Positions 44,051 through 57,300 of a stretch of 64,000 nt of DNA are shown piece after piece. The position numbers and the translations under genes are program-made. Position 1 is the first letter of the stretch, and every line of letters starts with the position of its first letter. The notes under the pieces are model-generated. The model made no database searches. It worked only from the letters and a program-made list of their open reading frames with translations, and was not told the origin of the DNA. The stretch comes from Symsagittifera roscoffensis (lineage: Eukaryota; Xenacoelomorpha; Acoela; Convolutidae): positions 19,284,143 to 19,348,142 of the forward strand of contig NC_087063.1 in the NCBI RefSeq assembly GCF_963678635.1, written 5' to 3'.

Positions 44051-44958
44051 CTATGAACCTTCCTCGTAGGGATTTACAACATATTCTGAAAGAGTTTTTC
44101 TGTTTTTGCATAATTGCTCCAATAATTGTTCTCCTTCTTGCTCTGGGGAGTCACGTAATCGCTTCAGAATAGATTTAATATTCTCCTCCCGTTGAATATT
44201 ATTTGCTCTGATTGGTGTCGTATTTCTTTCATAATCAGATACACTATAATTTTCCGTAGATTTTCCAGTTTTCGACTGAAATTTGTCAGATTTCTTAGTC
44301 GCTAAGTGTTTCATATCATCAATCGCCTTTTTCGAACTAACGGGAAAAGATTTGTAAATTCCTCTGTCGTCCATTTTAAACATTTTAACCTGACAATTCT
44401 GACTGGTATTTACAAGACCCAAATCATCAGCGTATTGTTTGAGTAGACGGTCTGCCGGTGGAAGCCTTTCCTTGAGAAAAATTTGTTTGTTGTTATTCGG
44501 GTTTCGAATGTTAGCCAACCAAGATTTTCTGTTGTAGATTTCACTTTTTTCCCCAAAATATAAAAATTTAACTATCACAGCTGGGGGATAATTGATATTT
44601 TTCCACTTTCAAGTAAGTGACAGGCTTTAAAATTACTCGGGCTAGTTTTATACTGAAGAAATTGGGCCAAAAAATCGCATACCTGATGTGACAACGGTAC
44701 CTGATTGTTTACTATTGGCAGGTTCTCCAAAATTAGGCAATCCTTAGAAGAATACCTTTCCTGTGCAGATACTCTTTGCTCCAAATCATCCACTTTGTTC
44801 GCAAGATCTAGAATAATCTCATCTTTTTTGCCCAGATCCGTCAATAATTTATCGAAAATCTGTCTCACATTGGTGTCGGAAATCTTTTTCAGCATCGAGG
44901 AATACATGTCTTTCTCAAAACGTGATCCCATGTTAAAGGAACTCTCAGTTAAATACAT
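44051..44958 (-). pseudogene. LINE ORF1, coiled-coil and RRM-like, one frameshift
   Basis: The first part (44958 to 44575) has a coiled-coil segment (KKDEIILDLANKVDDLEQRV) and then DCLILENLPIVNN, the first strand of an RRM-like fold. The second part (from about 44595) continues NYPPAVIVKFLYFGEKSEIY and SWLANIRNP, and ends with a charged tail (EGEQLLEQLCKNRKTLSEYV). An A-run near 44.60 kb accounts for the frame change. ORF1 of this type binds the element RNA. It ends 118 bases before the ORF2 start. Confidence 0.75.
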
Positions 44959-45000
44959 AAGTTTGGAATTAGTAGTAAAGAAATTTCACACGTAAAGAAA

Positions 45001-46180
45001 GAATTGAGAAATTCGAAGCAAAACAATTTGTTTAAACGCGGCAAGAAAAAGCGACTGTTCAGCGCTGCTCATTTTGTTCAGCGCTGCTCATTTTGTGATT
45101 GAGCAGCGACTATTTTAAACAATATTTTTTTTGGCGTTACGGGGATCGACCCAATGACGGGTCCATCTTGTTTTCTCAAAATGGGTTGGGTTTTAAAAGT
45201 GTAACTCATGAGCAGTTTTAAAGTTTTTTAAAATTATTTATTTGATTTTGATATATTTCTTGAATGCATATATTTTTTTATTTGCGAGAAGTCTCTTGTA
45301 ATTGGGAACTAGTTTTCTCTCCCGTAAACAACTTCTCTTACAGGTAAGACAGTAACTAACTCAGGTAACTTTGGGGTACAGGTAACGCAAATTCGTTTGA
45401 ACCATAGAGTCATTGGTTTGAGTCCCGGTCAGACCTTTTTTTTCGGTATGAATGAAACTGAAGTATTTTAACGGCACAAATTGAACTGGCGGACGTTCGT
45501 TTGTTTGCTTATCTTTTTTCGGCTTAGTTATTAAATCGGGGAATTATCTTGTGCTGTCAGCAACTGACATCGTAGATGCAAATGTTTTTGATTTACTTTT
45601 GTAATTTGTGAAGTTAATAGTCCTGACGTTGTATAATTCCTTTGTTTACTTTTTTGTGTGTTTAAAAGCTTTTTGTTTGCCTATATGGTTGCGATTTTTT
45701 TGACGGCTTTTTTATTATTTCATTTTGTGTAGCTTCAAAGGCAAATTTTTTTAAATTTATCTTGCAAAATTTTTTTGGCAATATTTTCATGTTATTTTCA
45801 ATTTCCGACTCAACGGGCGTTTAGCCACTTAATGTCGGCTTATTGGTCCTCCGGTTAATACTAGAATTTTAGAATTTTATTTAATACTGGGTTTGTAATT
45901 TTGACTTTTTTTTCTGAAATTGTTTTTATCTTTTCCCATTTTTTTTATTTCATTCCCAATTGGTCTCAGTGTAAGAGATATTAAGGGGCCCAGCTAAAGC
46001 TAAAGATGGCTGCTTGATAGTTTTTGAATGTTTTATACTGATCCGTGATGGACTGCCTTATTCACAAATTGTTTTTACTAAAATAAGTGAAAGAGTAAAA
46101 ATTTTAAAGAAATTTGAAACTTACCAAAAAAAACATTACATTTTTCTTACAAAAAAATAAGGAGTCACCTTTTCGGGCTT
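45001..46180. other. AT-rich spacer with a repeat fragment, no gene
   Basis: Holds a duplicated TTCAGCGCTGCTCATTTTGT at 45.06-45.10 kb, just beyond the LINE 5' end, and the dispersed repeat at 45.28-45.45 kb. No coding region is supported. Confidence 0.5.
45281..45452 (+). repeat. Dispersed hairpin repeat, copy 2, with a tRNA-like 3' part
   Basis: Begins TTTGCGAGAAGTCTCTTGTA and TTGGGAACTAGTTTTCTCTC, matching copy 1 and the satellite. It ends with GGTAACGCA, GGTTTGAGTCCC (B-box-like) and GGTCAGACC followed by eight T residues, a Pol III-type terminator. This reads as a tRNA-derived SINE. The hairpin itself is degraded in this copy. Confidence 0.5.
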
Positions 46181-46189
46181 ACATAGAGA

Positions 46190-47084
46190 TCCAAACCTTC
46201 ATTTGTTTCGATTAGTCGCAGACTTGGGAGTTTTCAAGAAAAGCCAAATAGGTTCAAAAAAGGTTTAACAACCATATATTGCCTTTTCCGGTGCCGTAAC
46301 TTTGATGTGCGAAAAAATTTTAGTCGTTTATGCCGGGGAGCCTACCGTAACCCAGTATTTCGACTGAACTCAGTCTCATATTTATGAGAGTAGTTTTCAA
46401 GAAAAGTTGAAAACTTCCAAAAAACGGTCAAAAATTAAATTTTGACTGTTCCGAGGGCCATTAATTTTTACACTAGCTATCAACTTAGTTTATTATTACG
46501 AACCATCTTTTTTCTAACCTCGCAACTCTCTAAATCAACTCCATAATAAAAGTGTTAGCATCAGTTCTTGCTAATTGTATAGTGTCTATTCTCAGTTTTT
46601 TGTGGCTAACGTTTGGAAACTATTGAACTTCCGGGACTGAGTGGTTAGCGTCTGAGACTCTTAATCTCTCGAATCTCACTCATACGTAGACGAATTTTGC
46701 CAACTCGAGGCTTATTTCTACTCCTTTGTATTGCATTCTATAGAGCTGCTTTTTGTCGTGTTTTTGCTAGTGTTTGCGTAGCCGCAAATACTGGGAAGCT
46801 TTCCACAAACTGTTTTTTGGAATGAGCCAAAAGTCTCTGATTTTGCCGGTAGTTTTCGAGAAAAGTCATGAAGAAAAAAATTGTCAAAAATCAAAGTTTT
46901 GACTATTTCAAGGGCCATAACAGTTTTTTGGAAAATCGTTTGGAAAATCGGGCTTTATCACTGATGCAGGGAATTTTCAATCAACCTATTCTTTTGACTG
47001 TAACCACTATCTCACATTTGGGAGAGTACTTTCAAGAAAAGAAAAAATAGACAAAATATGGTCAAAATATTACTTTTCCGAAGA
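46190..47084 (+). repeat. Diverged short repeats with a self-complementary core
   Basis: Irregular repeats share GTAGTTTTCAAGAAAAGT, AAAACGGTCAAAAAT, a core of the form GTCAAAAATyAAAnTTTTGAC, and CCGAGGGCCAT. Copies are visible near 46.38, 46.85 and 47.02 kb. The same motif set recurs at 57.3-58.1 kb. The region borders the satellite. Confidence 0.5.
46632..46684 (+). repeat. tRNA-Lys-like remnant
   Basis: GGACTGAGTGGTTAGCGTC fits a D arm with an A box. GAGACTCTTAATCTC forms an anticodon arm whose loop CTCTTAA would carry CTT (Lys). TCTCGAATCTCAC is a damaged T arm. The variable region and acceptor stem are missing, so it is a pseudo-tRNA or SINE head. Confidence 0.5.
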
Positions 47085-47086
47085 CA

Positions 47087-50000
47087 TGGGGAGGAACTTC
47101 GTCTTCGATTGTATTCTAATTTTTTCTCACGAAATCAAGTACCCCAAATAATCTTCAGAATGGGTCGAGTGGTATATCATGTCAAATTCTTTTCAACTTT
47201 TTAAATCAAATTTTAAAAAAATTTCGTGTCGAGAAAAACCGGTTTATCGAAAAACAAATGTAGTTAAACGTAATTCTACTGAAATTTCTACGTTACTCTA
47301 CTGAAAGCTGAAGTTGTGTTGAAAGTTATATCGCATAATGTTATGTTTGCGGGTTTCACAAGTGTTCCGACCTCTAAAAGTAGGGAAAATTTTTGCCATC
47401 GGCTGAATTTTGTGTTAGACTTTTTTCGCTTTAATGTTTCAGCTTTGTTTTGGATGCAGTTTTTTGAATGCTTAAATTTGGGTCGAATATTCCCCCACAG
47501 GCTAATTCGAAAGCTGTAGACAGTGGAGTAGATAAGTCGGCGGTAGTAGGTCTTTCAATTGATGCGCTTTTCTCAAAAATCAGTAGGGTAGTCCTCGATA
47601 AAAACTGAAAAAAAAAGTTACGAAAGCATCTCAAAAATTATAATTGAAAACCAAATCCCATACATTTCCAAAATACTTGTTTTTATCAATCAGGAGTTCC
47701 AGTTTAACCAGACATTTGAATTTTAAATTAGCAACGGAAAATAACTTACGCAGCAGAAGCAGAGCCGACAATCTTGAAGCAGATACCAGCTAAGACAAAA
47801 AAATTGATTTCACAAAATACTGTATAAAATTTAAATCTACCTGAAGCGACAATGTTCAAAACTTCCATGACGATTGCTTACATCACAAGAACCTAAGCTG
47901 ACAAAACTGGAGCAGAAAAGTGAAAACCCAAAATTTCAATTTTTATAGGAATTTCATCTCATACACAGCGACTGCGTTACCGCAAGACCAAGTGGGATCC
48001 AGTCTCGAAGTTGTTAAGTTTCACTTATAAAGCAACTTTTTGGATTCAAGATTTTTTTGTATGAAAGTTTGTTAACGGGAGAAAAAATTAGTTCCCAATT
48101 ACAAGACACTTGCTCTCGCAAGTGTAAATAAAAAAATCTATGTATTTTAGATGCATTTTTTGCTTTCTTCTTTCTTTGAAGTTAGAACTTTGAAGTTTTT
48201 TATATAAAGCTATTCAGCTTTTGTTTTGTATTCTTGCGTTTTTTCAGTTTTCAACTGTTTGTTGGCTATGTTGATATTGTTTTGTGGTTATAATTGTTTC
48301 GAAATCTGAACATGGGGGGAACTTCGTCTTCGATTGTATTCTAATTTTTTCTCACGAAATCAAGTACCCCAAATAATCTTCAGAATGGGTCGAGTGGTAT
48401 ATCATGTCAAATTCTTTTCAACTTTTTAAATCAAATTTAAAAAAAATTTCGTGTCGAGAAAAACCGGTTTAGCGAAAAACAAATTTAGTTTAACGTAATT
48501 CTACTGAAATTTCTACGTTACTCTACTGAAAGCTGTAGTTGTGTTGAAAGTTATATCGCATAATGTTATGTTTGCGGGTTTCACAAGTGTTCCGACCTCT
48601 AAAAGTAGGGAAAATTTTTGCCATCGGCGGAATTTTGTGTTAGACTTTTTTCGCTTTAATGTTTCAGCTTTGTTTTGGATGCAGTTTTTTGAATGCTTAA
48701 ATTTGGGTCGAATATTCCCCCACAGGCTAATTCGAAAGCTGTAGACAGTGGAGTAGATCAGTCGGCGGTAGTAGGTCTTTCAATTGATGCGCTTTTCTCG
48801 AAAATCAGTAGGGTAGTCCTCGGTAAAAACTGAAAAAAAAAGTTACGAAAGCATCTCAAAAATTATAATTGAAAACCAAATCCCATACATTTCCAAAATA
48901 CTTGTTTTTATCAATCAGGAGTTCCAGTTTAACCAGACATTTGAATTTTAAATTAGCAACGGAAAATAACTTACGCAGCAGAAGCAGAGCCGAAAATCTT
49001 GAAGCAGATACCAGCTAAGACAAAAAAATTGATTTCACAAAATACTGTATAAAATTTAAATCTACCTGAAGCGACAATGTTCAAAACTTCCATGATGATT
49101 GCTTACATCACAAGAACCTAAGCCGACAAAACTGGAGCAGAAAAGTGAAAACCCAAAATTTCAATTTTTTTAGGAATTTCATCTCATACACAGCGACTGC
49201 GTTACCGCAAGACCAAGTGGGATCCAGTCTCGAAGTTGTTAAGTTTCACTTATAAAGCAACTTTTTGTATTCAAGATTTTTTTTGTATGAAAGTTTGTTA
49301 ACGGGAGAAAAAATTAGTTCCCAATTTCAAGACACTTGCTCTCGCAAGTGTAAATAAAAAAATCTATGTATTTTAGATGCAATTTTTGCTTTCTTCTTTC
49401 TTTGAAGTTAGAACTTTGAAGTTTTTTATATAAAGCTATTCAGCTTCTGTTTTGTATTCTTGCGTTTTTTCAGTTTTCAACTGTTTGTTGGCTATGTTGA
49501 TATTGTTTTGTGGTTATAATTGTTTCGAAATCTGAACATGGGGGGAACTTCGTCTTCGATTGTTTTCTAATTTTTTCTCACGAAATCAAGTACCCCAAAT
49601 AATCTTCAGAATGGGTCGAGTGGTATATCATGTCAAATTCTTTTCAACTTTTTAAATCAAATTTTAAAAAATTTTCGTGTCGAGAAAAACCGGTTTAGCG
49701 AAAAACAAATTTAGTTTAACGTAATTCTACTGAAATTTCTACGTTACTCTAATGAAAGCTGTAGTTGTGTTGAAAGTTATATCGCATAATTTTATGTTTG
49801 CGGGTTTCACAAGTGTTCCGACCTCTGAAAGTAGGGAAAATTTTTGCCATCGGCTGAATTTTGTGTTAGACTTTTTCGCTTTAATGTTTCAGCTTTGTTT
49901 TGGATGCAGTTTTTTGAATGCTTAAATTTCGGTCGAATATTCCCCTACAGGCTAATTCGAAAACTGTAGACAGTGGAGTAGATCAGTCGGCGGTAGTAGG

Positions 50001-53000
50001 TCTTTCAATTGATGCGCTTTTCTCGAAAATCAGTTGGGTAGTCCTCGATAAAAACTGAAAAAAAAAGTTACGAAAGCATCTCAAAAATTATAATTGAAAA
50101 CCAAATCCCATACATTTCCAAAACACTTGTTTTTATCAATCAGGAGTTCCAGTTTAACCAGACATTTGAATTTTAAATTAGCAACGGAAAATAACTTACG
50201 CAGCAGAAGCAGAGCCGACAATCTTGAAGCAGATACCAGCTAAGACAAAAAAAAGTTGATTTCACAAAATACTGTATAAAATTTAAATCTACCTGAAGCG
50301 ACAATGTTCAAAACTTCCATGATGATTGCTTACATCACAAGAACCTCAGCTGACGAAACTGGAGCAGAAAAGTGAAAACCCAAAATTTCAATTTTTATTG
50401 GAATTTCATCTCATACACAGCGACTGCGTTACCGCAAGACCAAGTGGGATCCAGTCTCGAAGTTGTTAAGTTTCACTTATAAAGCAACTTTTTGGATTCA
50501 AGATTTTTTTGTATGAAAGTTTGTTAACGGGAGAAAAAATTAGTTCCCAATTACAAGACACTTGCTCTCGCAAGTGTAAATTAAAAAATCTATGTATTTT
50601 AGGTGCATTTTTTGCTTTCTTCTTTCTTTGAAGTTAGAACTTTGAAGTTTTTTATATAAAGCTATTCAGCTTTTGTTTTGTATTCTTGCGTTTTTTCAGT
50701 TTTCAACTGTTTGTTGGCTATGTTGATATTGTTTTGTGGTTATAATTGTTTCGAAATCTGAACATGGGGGGAACTTCGTCTTCGATTGTATTCTAATTTT
50801 TTCTCACGAAATCAAGTACCCCAAATAATCTTCAGAATGGGTCGAGTGGTATATCATGTCAAATTCTTTTCAACTTTTTAAATCAAATTTTACAAAAATT
50901 TCGTGTCGAGAAAAACCGGTTTAGCGAAAAACAAATTTAGTTTAACGTAATTCTACTGAAATTTCTACGTTACTCTACTGAAAGCTGTAGTTGTGTTGAA
51001 AGTTATATCGCATAATATGTTTGCGGGTTTCACAAGTGTTCCGACCTCTAAAAGTAGGGAAAATTTTTGCCATCGGCGGAATTTTGTGTTAGACTTTTTT
51101 CGCTTTAATGTTTCAGCTTTGTTTTGGATGCAGTTTTTTGAATGCTTAAATTTGGGTCGAATATTCCCCCACAGGCTAATTCGAAAGCTGTAGACAGTGG
51201 AGTAGATCAGTCGGCGGTAGTAGGTCTTTCAATTGATGCGCTTTTCTCGAAAATCAGTAGGGTAGTCCTCGGTAAAAACTGAAAAAAAAAGTTACGAAAG
51301 CATCTCAAAAATTATAATTGAAAACCAAATCCCATACATTTCCAAAATACTTGTTTTTATCAATCAGGAGTTTCAGTTTAACCAGACATTTGAATTTTAA
51401 ATTAGCAACGGAAAATAACTTACGCAGCAGAAGCAGAGCCGAAAATCTTGAAGCAGATACCAGCTAAGACAAAAAAATTGATTTCACAAAATACTGTATA
51501 AAATTTAAATCTACCTGAAGCGACAATGTTCAAAACTTCCATGATGATTGCTTACATCACAAGAACCTAAGCCGACAAAACTGGAGCAGAAAAGTGAAAA
51601 CCCAAAATTTCAATTTTTATAGGAATTTCATCTCATACACAGCGACTGCGTTACCGCAAGACCAAGTGGGATCCAGTCTCGAAGTTGTTAAGTTTCACTT
51701 ATAAAGCAACTTTTTGTATTCAAGATTTTTTTTGTATGAAAGTTTGTTAACGGGAGAAAAAATTAGTTCCCAATTTCAAGACACTTGCTCTCGCAAGTGT
51801 AAATAAAAAAATCTATGTATTTTAGATGCAATTTTTGCTTTCTTCTTTCTTTGAAGTTAGAACTTTGAAGTTTTTTATATAAAGCTATTCAGCTTTTGTT
51901 TTGTATTCTTGGGTTTTTTCAGTTTTCAACTGTTTGTTGGCTATGTTGATATTGTTTTGTGGTTATAATTGTTTCGAAATCTGAACATGGGGGGAACTTC
52001 GTCTTCGATTGTTTTCTAATTTTTTCTCACGAAATCAAGTACCCCAAATAATCTTCAGAATGGGTCGAGTGGTATATCATGTCAAATTCTTTTCAACTTT
52101 TTAAATCAAATTTTAAAAAATTTTCGTGTCGAGAAAAACCGGTTTAGCGAAAAACAAATTTAGTTTAACGTAATTCTACTGAAATTTCTACGTTACTCTA
52201 ATGAAAGCTGTAGTTGTGTTGAAAGTTATATCGCATAATTTTATGTTTGCGGGTTTCACAAGTGTTCCGACCTCTGAAAGTAGGGAAAATTTTTGCCATC
52301 GGCTGAATTTTGTGTTAGACTTTTTTCGCTTTAATGTTTCAGCTTTGTTTTGGATGCAGTTTTTTGAATGCTTAAATTTGGGTCGAATATTCCCCCACAG
52401 GCTAATTCGAAAACTGTAGACAGTGGAGTAGATCAGTCGGCGGTAGTAGGTCTTTCAATTGATGCGCTTTTCTCGAAAATCAGTAGGGTAGTCCTCGATA
52501 AAAACTGAAAAAAAAAGTTACGAAAGCATCTCAAAAATTATAATTGAAAACCAAATCCCATACATTTCCAAAACACTTGTGTTTATCAATCAGGAGTTCC
52601 AGTTTAACCAGACATTTGAATTTTAAATTAGCAACGGAAAATAACTTACGCAGCAGAAGCAGAGCCGACAATCTTGAAGCAGATACCAGCTAAGACAAAA
52701 AAAAGTTGATTTCACAAAATACTGTATAAAATTTAAATCTACCTGAAGCGACAATGTTCAAAACTTCCATGATGATTGCTTACATCACAAGAACCTCAGC
52801 TGACGAAACTGGAGCAGAAAAGTGAAAACCCAAAATTTCAATTTTTATAGGAATTTCATCTCATACACAGCGACTGCGTTACCGCAAGACCAAGTGGGAT
52901 CCAGTCTCGAAGTTGTTAAGTTTCACTTATAAAGCAACTTTTTGTATTCAAGATTTTTTTGTATGAAAGTTTGTTAACGGGAGAAAAAATTAGTTCCCAA

Positions 53001-54835
53001 TTACAAGACACTTGCTCTCGCAAGTGTAAATGAAAAAGTCTGTATTTTAGATGCGTTTTTTGCTTTCTTCTTTCTTTGAAGTTAGAACTTTGAAGTTTTT
53101 TATATAAAGCTATTCAGCTTTTGTTTTGTATTCTTGCGTTTTTTCAGTTTTCAACTGTTTGTTGGCTATGTTGATATTGTTTTGTGGTTATAATTGTTTC
53201 GAAATCTGAACATGGGGGGAACTTCGTCTTCGATTGTTTTCTAATTTTTTCTCACGAAATCAAGTACCCCAAATAATCTTCAGAATGGGTCGAGTGGTAT
53301 ATCATGTCAAATTCTTTTCAACTTTTTAAATCAAATTTTAAAAAATTTTCGTGTCGAGAAAAACCGGTTTAGCGAAAAACAAATTTAGTTTAACGTAATT
53401 CTACTGAAATTTCTACGTTACTCTAATGAAAGCTGTAGTTGTGTTGAAAGTTATATCGCATAATTTTATGTTTGCGGGTTTCACAAGAGTTCCGACCTCT
53501 GAAAGTAGGGAAAATTTTTGCCATCGGCTGAATTTTGTGTTAGACTTTTTTCGCTTTAATGTTTCAGCTTTGTTTTGGATGCAGTTTTTTGAATGCTTAA
53601 ATTTGGGTCGAATATTCCCACACAGGCTAATTCGAAAACTGTAGACAGTGGAGTAGATCAGTCGGCGGTAGTAGGTCTTTCAATTGATGCGCTTTTCTCG
53701 AAAATCAGTAGGGTAGTCCTCGATAAAAACTGAAAAAAAAAGTTACGAAAGCATCTCAAAAATTATAATTGAAAACCAAATCCCATACATTTCCAAAACA
53801 CTTGTTTTTATCAATCAGGAGTTCCAGTTTAACCAGACATTTGAATTTTAAATTAGCAACGGAAAATAACTTACGCAGCAGAAGCAGAGCCGACAATCTT
53901 GAAGCAGATACCAGCTAAGACAAAAAAAAGTTGATTTCACAAAATACTGTATAAAATTTAAATCTACCTGAAGCGACAATGTTCAAAACTTCCATGATGA
54001 TTGCTTACATCACAAGAACCTCAGCTGACGAAACTGGAGCAGAAAAGTGAAAACCCAAAATTTCAATTTTTATAGGAATTTCATCTCATACACAGCGACT
54101 GCGTTACCGCAAGACCAAGTGGGATCCAGTCTCGAAGTTGTTAAGTTTCACTTATAAAGCAACTTTTTGGATTCAAGATTTTTTTGTATGAAAGTTTGTT
54201 AACGGGAGAAAAAATTAGTTCCCAATTACAAGACACTTGCTCTCGCAAGTGTAAATAAAAAAATCTATGTATTTTAGATGCATTTTTTGCTTTCTTCTTT
54301 CTTTGAAGTTAGAACTTTGAAGTTTTTTATATAAAGCTATTCAGCTTTTGTTTTGTATTCTTGCGTTTTTTCAGTTTTCAACTGTTTGTTGGCTATGTTG
54401 ATATTGTTTTGTGGTTATAATTGTTTCGAAATCTGAACATTGGAGGAACTTGGTCTTCGGGTGTATTCTAATTTTTTTCTCACGAAATCAACTACCACAA
54501 ATAATCTTCAGAATGGGTCGAGTGGTATATCATATCAAATTCTTTTCAGCTTTTTAAATCAAATTTAAAAAAAAAATTGTGTCGAGAAAAACCGGTTTAG
54601 CGAAAAATAATTGTAGTTCAACATAATTCTACTGAAATTTTTACGTTACTTTACTGAAAACTGTAGTTGTGTTGAAAGATATATCGCATAATGTTATGTT
54701 TGCGGGTTTCACAAGTGTTCCGACCTCTGAAAGTAAAGAAAAATTTTGCCATCGCGTGAATTTTGCGTTAGATTTTTTCGCTTTAATTCTTCAGCTTTTT
54801 TTGGATGCAGTTTTTGAATGCTAAAATTGGCTGGA
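47087..54835. repeat. Satellite array, about 1,225-base unit, six full copies plus one partial
   Basis: Using the word ACTTCGTCTT as register, units start at 47096, 48321, 49547, 50773, 51996, 53221 and, diverged, 54448, giving periods of 1223-1227. Units 1-6 look more than 95 percent alike; the partial seventh is clearly more diverged. Units 2 and 4 share private variants (CATCGGCGGAATTT, CCGAAAATCTTG). Units 3, 5 and 6 share others (CTCAGCTGACGAAACT, AAAAAAAAGTTGATTT). Each unit contains an inverted hairpin repeat and a tRNA-like fragment on the minus strand. It also holds a conserved 66-72-codon open frame, which I regard as incidental. Confidence 0.95.
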
Positions 54836-57300
54836 AAAAATTACAGTTTTAGAAAGTTTCAGGTTTGAGAATATTGATGGCAAGTGTATCACGAGATTCA
54901 AGAGTGTAGTTCTTTCTGGCTGATTTTTTTTAAATCGTCGTTTCTCGTTTCCTTAAAGGGTGTTTTCTATCGTAATATTTTTGTTATGACAGCTCACTTA
55001 CAATTACGTATCAACATGTTTGATAAGTTTGATGGAATTGGGGACTTTTATGAGCGTTTAGTTTTTCCAGATTTTTTTTGCAAGTTTTGCTCTTTTGTGG
55101 CAATTGTTTGAAATTTTTGTATTCAATCTTCGAATTTTTGTTCATTCATTTTGATATTAGCTTTTGGCAAGCAACGAATAAAGTTTTTCCGTATATTTAA
55201 GTGTTCCAGTAGTATATGATAAGCTTTTTGTTAGCAAGATTCCACGCAAAGTTTTCGAGGACATTTAGAGATTTTTGGATCTCGATTTTTCGACGGATTT
55301 TTTCTTATGGCTGACAGTTATTGATTCTGAAGGGAGATTCTAAGAAATGAAGAGAGTTAAGGTAGTGCGAATCCTTTTTACTTTTTAGGTACTTGATTTT
55401 TATAAGAATTGCATCGAAATGTTTTTTGATTTTTTTGGCCTACGGTTTCTTCAACAGAATTCAAGGAAATTTTTCTTCAGAATTCAAGGAAATATGAGAT
55501 ACATCATATTTTGTATTTTGGTATTTTATTTTATATCGAAAGCGGTGTAAAGCTCAACTTTGCCTGTGTCATAGGATACTTTGCGAAATTTTCTCTTGAA
55601 AAAAAAGAGTGAAACATGGCACAGAAGCTAAATCAGCAATAACTTTCGCAAAGTATTTTCCCATAAGTGAAAAAGTTTCCGTACATTTTTTCTGGGAATA
55701 AATTTAGTTTCTATTTATATCATGGATGCTACAATTCTGCTTTAACTGAGCAAAAATGTCCAAAGCAGCGCTAAAACGGTTTCGAAATAATTCATCATCA
55801 TAAGTTATTTTTTATAGCAAAATGGAGTTTCATACAAGTTGCGATACGCAGAAAACTATCAACCTACAAAAATAGTTTTCTTCGTTTCTACAATATAATG
55901 AAAAACTAGAAAATCAAAACACTTAGCCAGGGGATATCAAAATAATTTTTCGAGTAATTAAGGAAAATAGTCATGCACAATAACACCAAATTTAATTTTG
56001 AATCATTCCATTTTCAAAAAATACTCTATGTTAATAATTGCCCATGTTTTTTTTCACAAAATTCAAGGACCATAAATGTGAATAAGACCAAGGAAAAAAA
56101 GAAAAATCAACGAAGAAAAACTAATTTTTGTTTTTCAACTACACGTATCTGTAAATTTGTTCTCATTTTTTATATTAATCATGCTGAAGAGTGATGTTGG
56201 GTCGCGCACAAATTGAGAAACAGAAGGAAAACTAACTGACTTTTGAATTTGGCCAGGGAACCCATTTCAAATTGGCCTTTTTGTTGTAATCAATGAATTA
56301 TGCATGGAGTTTGTCAATGATTGAAGGTTTGTCAATGATTAATTTTTTTTTAGTACATTAAGAGCTGTATTAATTGAGTGTCTTCAAATTTTGGGCTAGA
56401 TTGCACTTCGAACTAATGTGTTTCCTTTTTTTTGGCTTATTAAAACCCAAATTTGTCACCCAGGAGTTTTGCTAAAATTAGTTTTTTTTGTAAAATTGGT
56501 ATTATTGAGACACCTTTCAGGACAGGTTCATGGCTCAATAGTCTCTAAAGTTTTGGTTTAAAAAAATTGGGTAGTTCGCATTATAGCTCTTTCAGTAATT
56601 TATTGCCTGTCCAGAAAAAATTTCTGACATATCAAATAAACGTGCACAGTGAAATCGCTTGTGCATCTTGTGTATTACTGCATAACTAGTAACTCTATGC
56701 ACCGCTAAACTCAACACTTACAAAACATGCATACACTTTCTTATGAATGCAATAACGATTGAAAGCCTAAAAATAGTTTTTAAGTCAATTAAAAATTAAC
56801 AAACTGGAGAAGCTACTTTTTTCGCTACTAGGCTGGAGGGGCTACAATTGTAAAACCCAAAAAAATGAGACAAGCCAAGCATATTCTTTTTCTGATTTTA
56901 GAAAAAACAGTTTTACACAGGCGAAGCAGAGCTTCTCACCACTTTTTATAACACCATCATAAAAAAAATATAATTAAAAAAATTGAAAATTGTTGAAAAC
57001 TAGGTAAAAAAAATTTGCGCATGTCTCGAAGAAGGACACGTAGGTCCCAGCTTAAGCTGGAAGTACGTTTTTGATATTTTTTGGGTCTGTTCTACTGCTG
57101 CGGGATGAAATGCGTAATTTCATAAATTGAACTTTTCCTAAAAACTTAGTTGTTTCTCTACTAAAATAAGCTTAGTAAAAATTTTTGAGATAAGCTTTCT
57201 GTAATAAAAAAATATAACAAGTAGCCAATTCTGCAGGAAAAACTCACGTAACCGCTTCTTTCGAGAGAAATTTTTATCTCAGATTTGATACGAAATTTTT
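54836..57300. other. AT-rich stretch, no gene supported
   Basis: No coding region, RNA gene or tandem repeat is supported. Short open frames (for example 54884-55111 and 55973-56194) have the composition expected of AT-rich chance frames. A hairpin shared with two other sites lies at 56919-56943. Confidence 0.55.
56919..56943. repeat. Short dispersed hairpin, copy 2
   Basis: GCGAAGCAGAGCTTCTC followed by ACCACT; the same family as the strings at 33.15 and 63.97 kb. Confidence 0.55.

Larger units (their letters stand above)
40945..45000 (-). mobile_element. Jockey/CR1-like LINE, nearly complete and fairly young
   Basis: Minus-strand non-LTR element with ORF1 (44958 to 44051), a spacer of about 117 bases, and ORF2 (43933 to 41077). 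The 3' UTR ends in an A/T-rich run near 40.95 kb. Each ORF has a single frame break and no other damage that I can see. It is a much younger insertion than the LINE at 26-31 kb. Confidence 0.85.

Noticed and set aside
46632-46684. Functional tRNA-Lys gene
   Set aside because: The acceptor stem and variable loop are missing and the T arm is damaged.
47316-53644. Conserved 66-72-codon frame in each satellite unit as a gene family
   Set aside because: Conservation follows from near-identical units as a whole; the flanking non-coding parts are equally conserved and there is no recognised domain.
47087-54835. CRISPR-like or rRNA-like tandem array
   Set aside because: Units of 1.2 kb without short repeat-spacer structure, and no rRNA or RNA-gene signatures.
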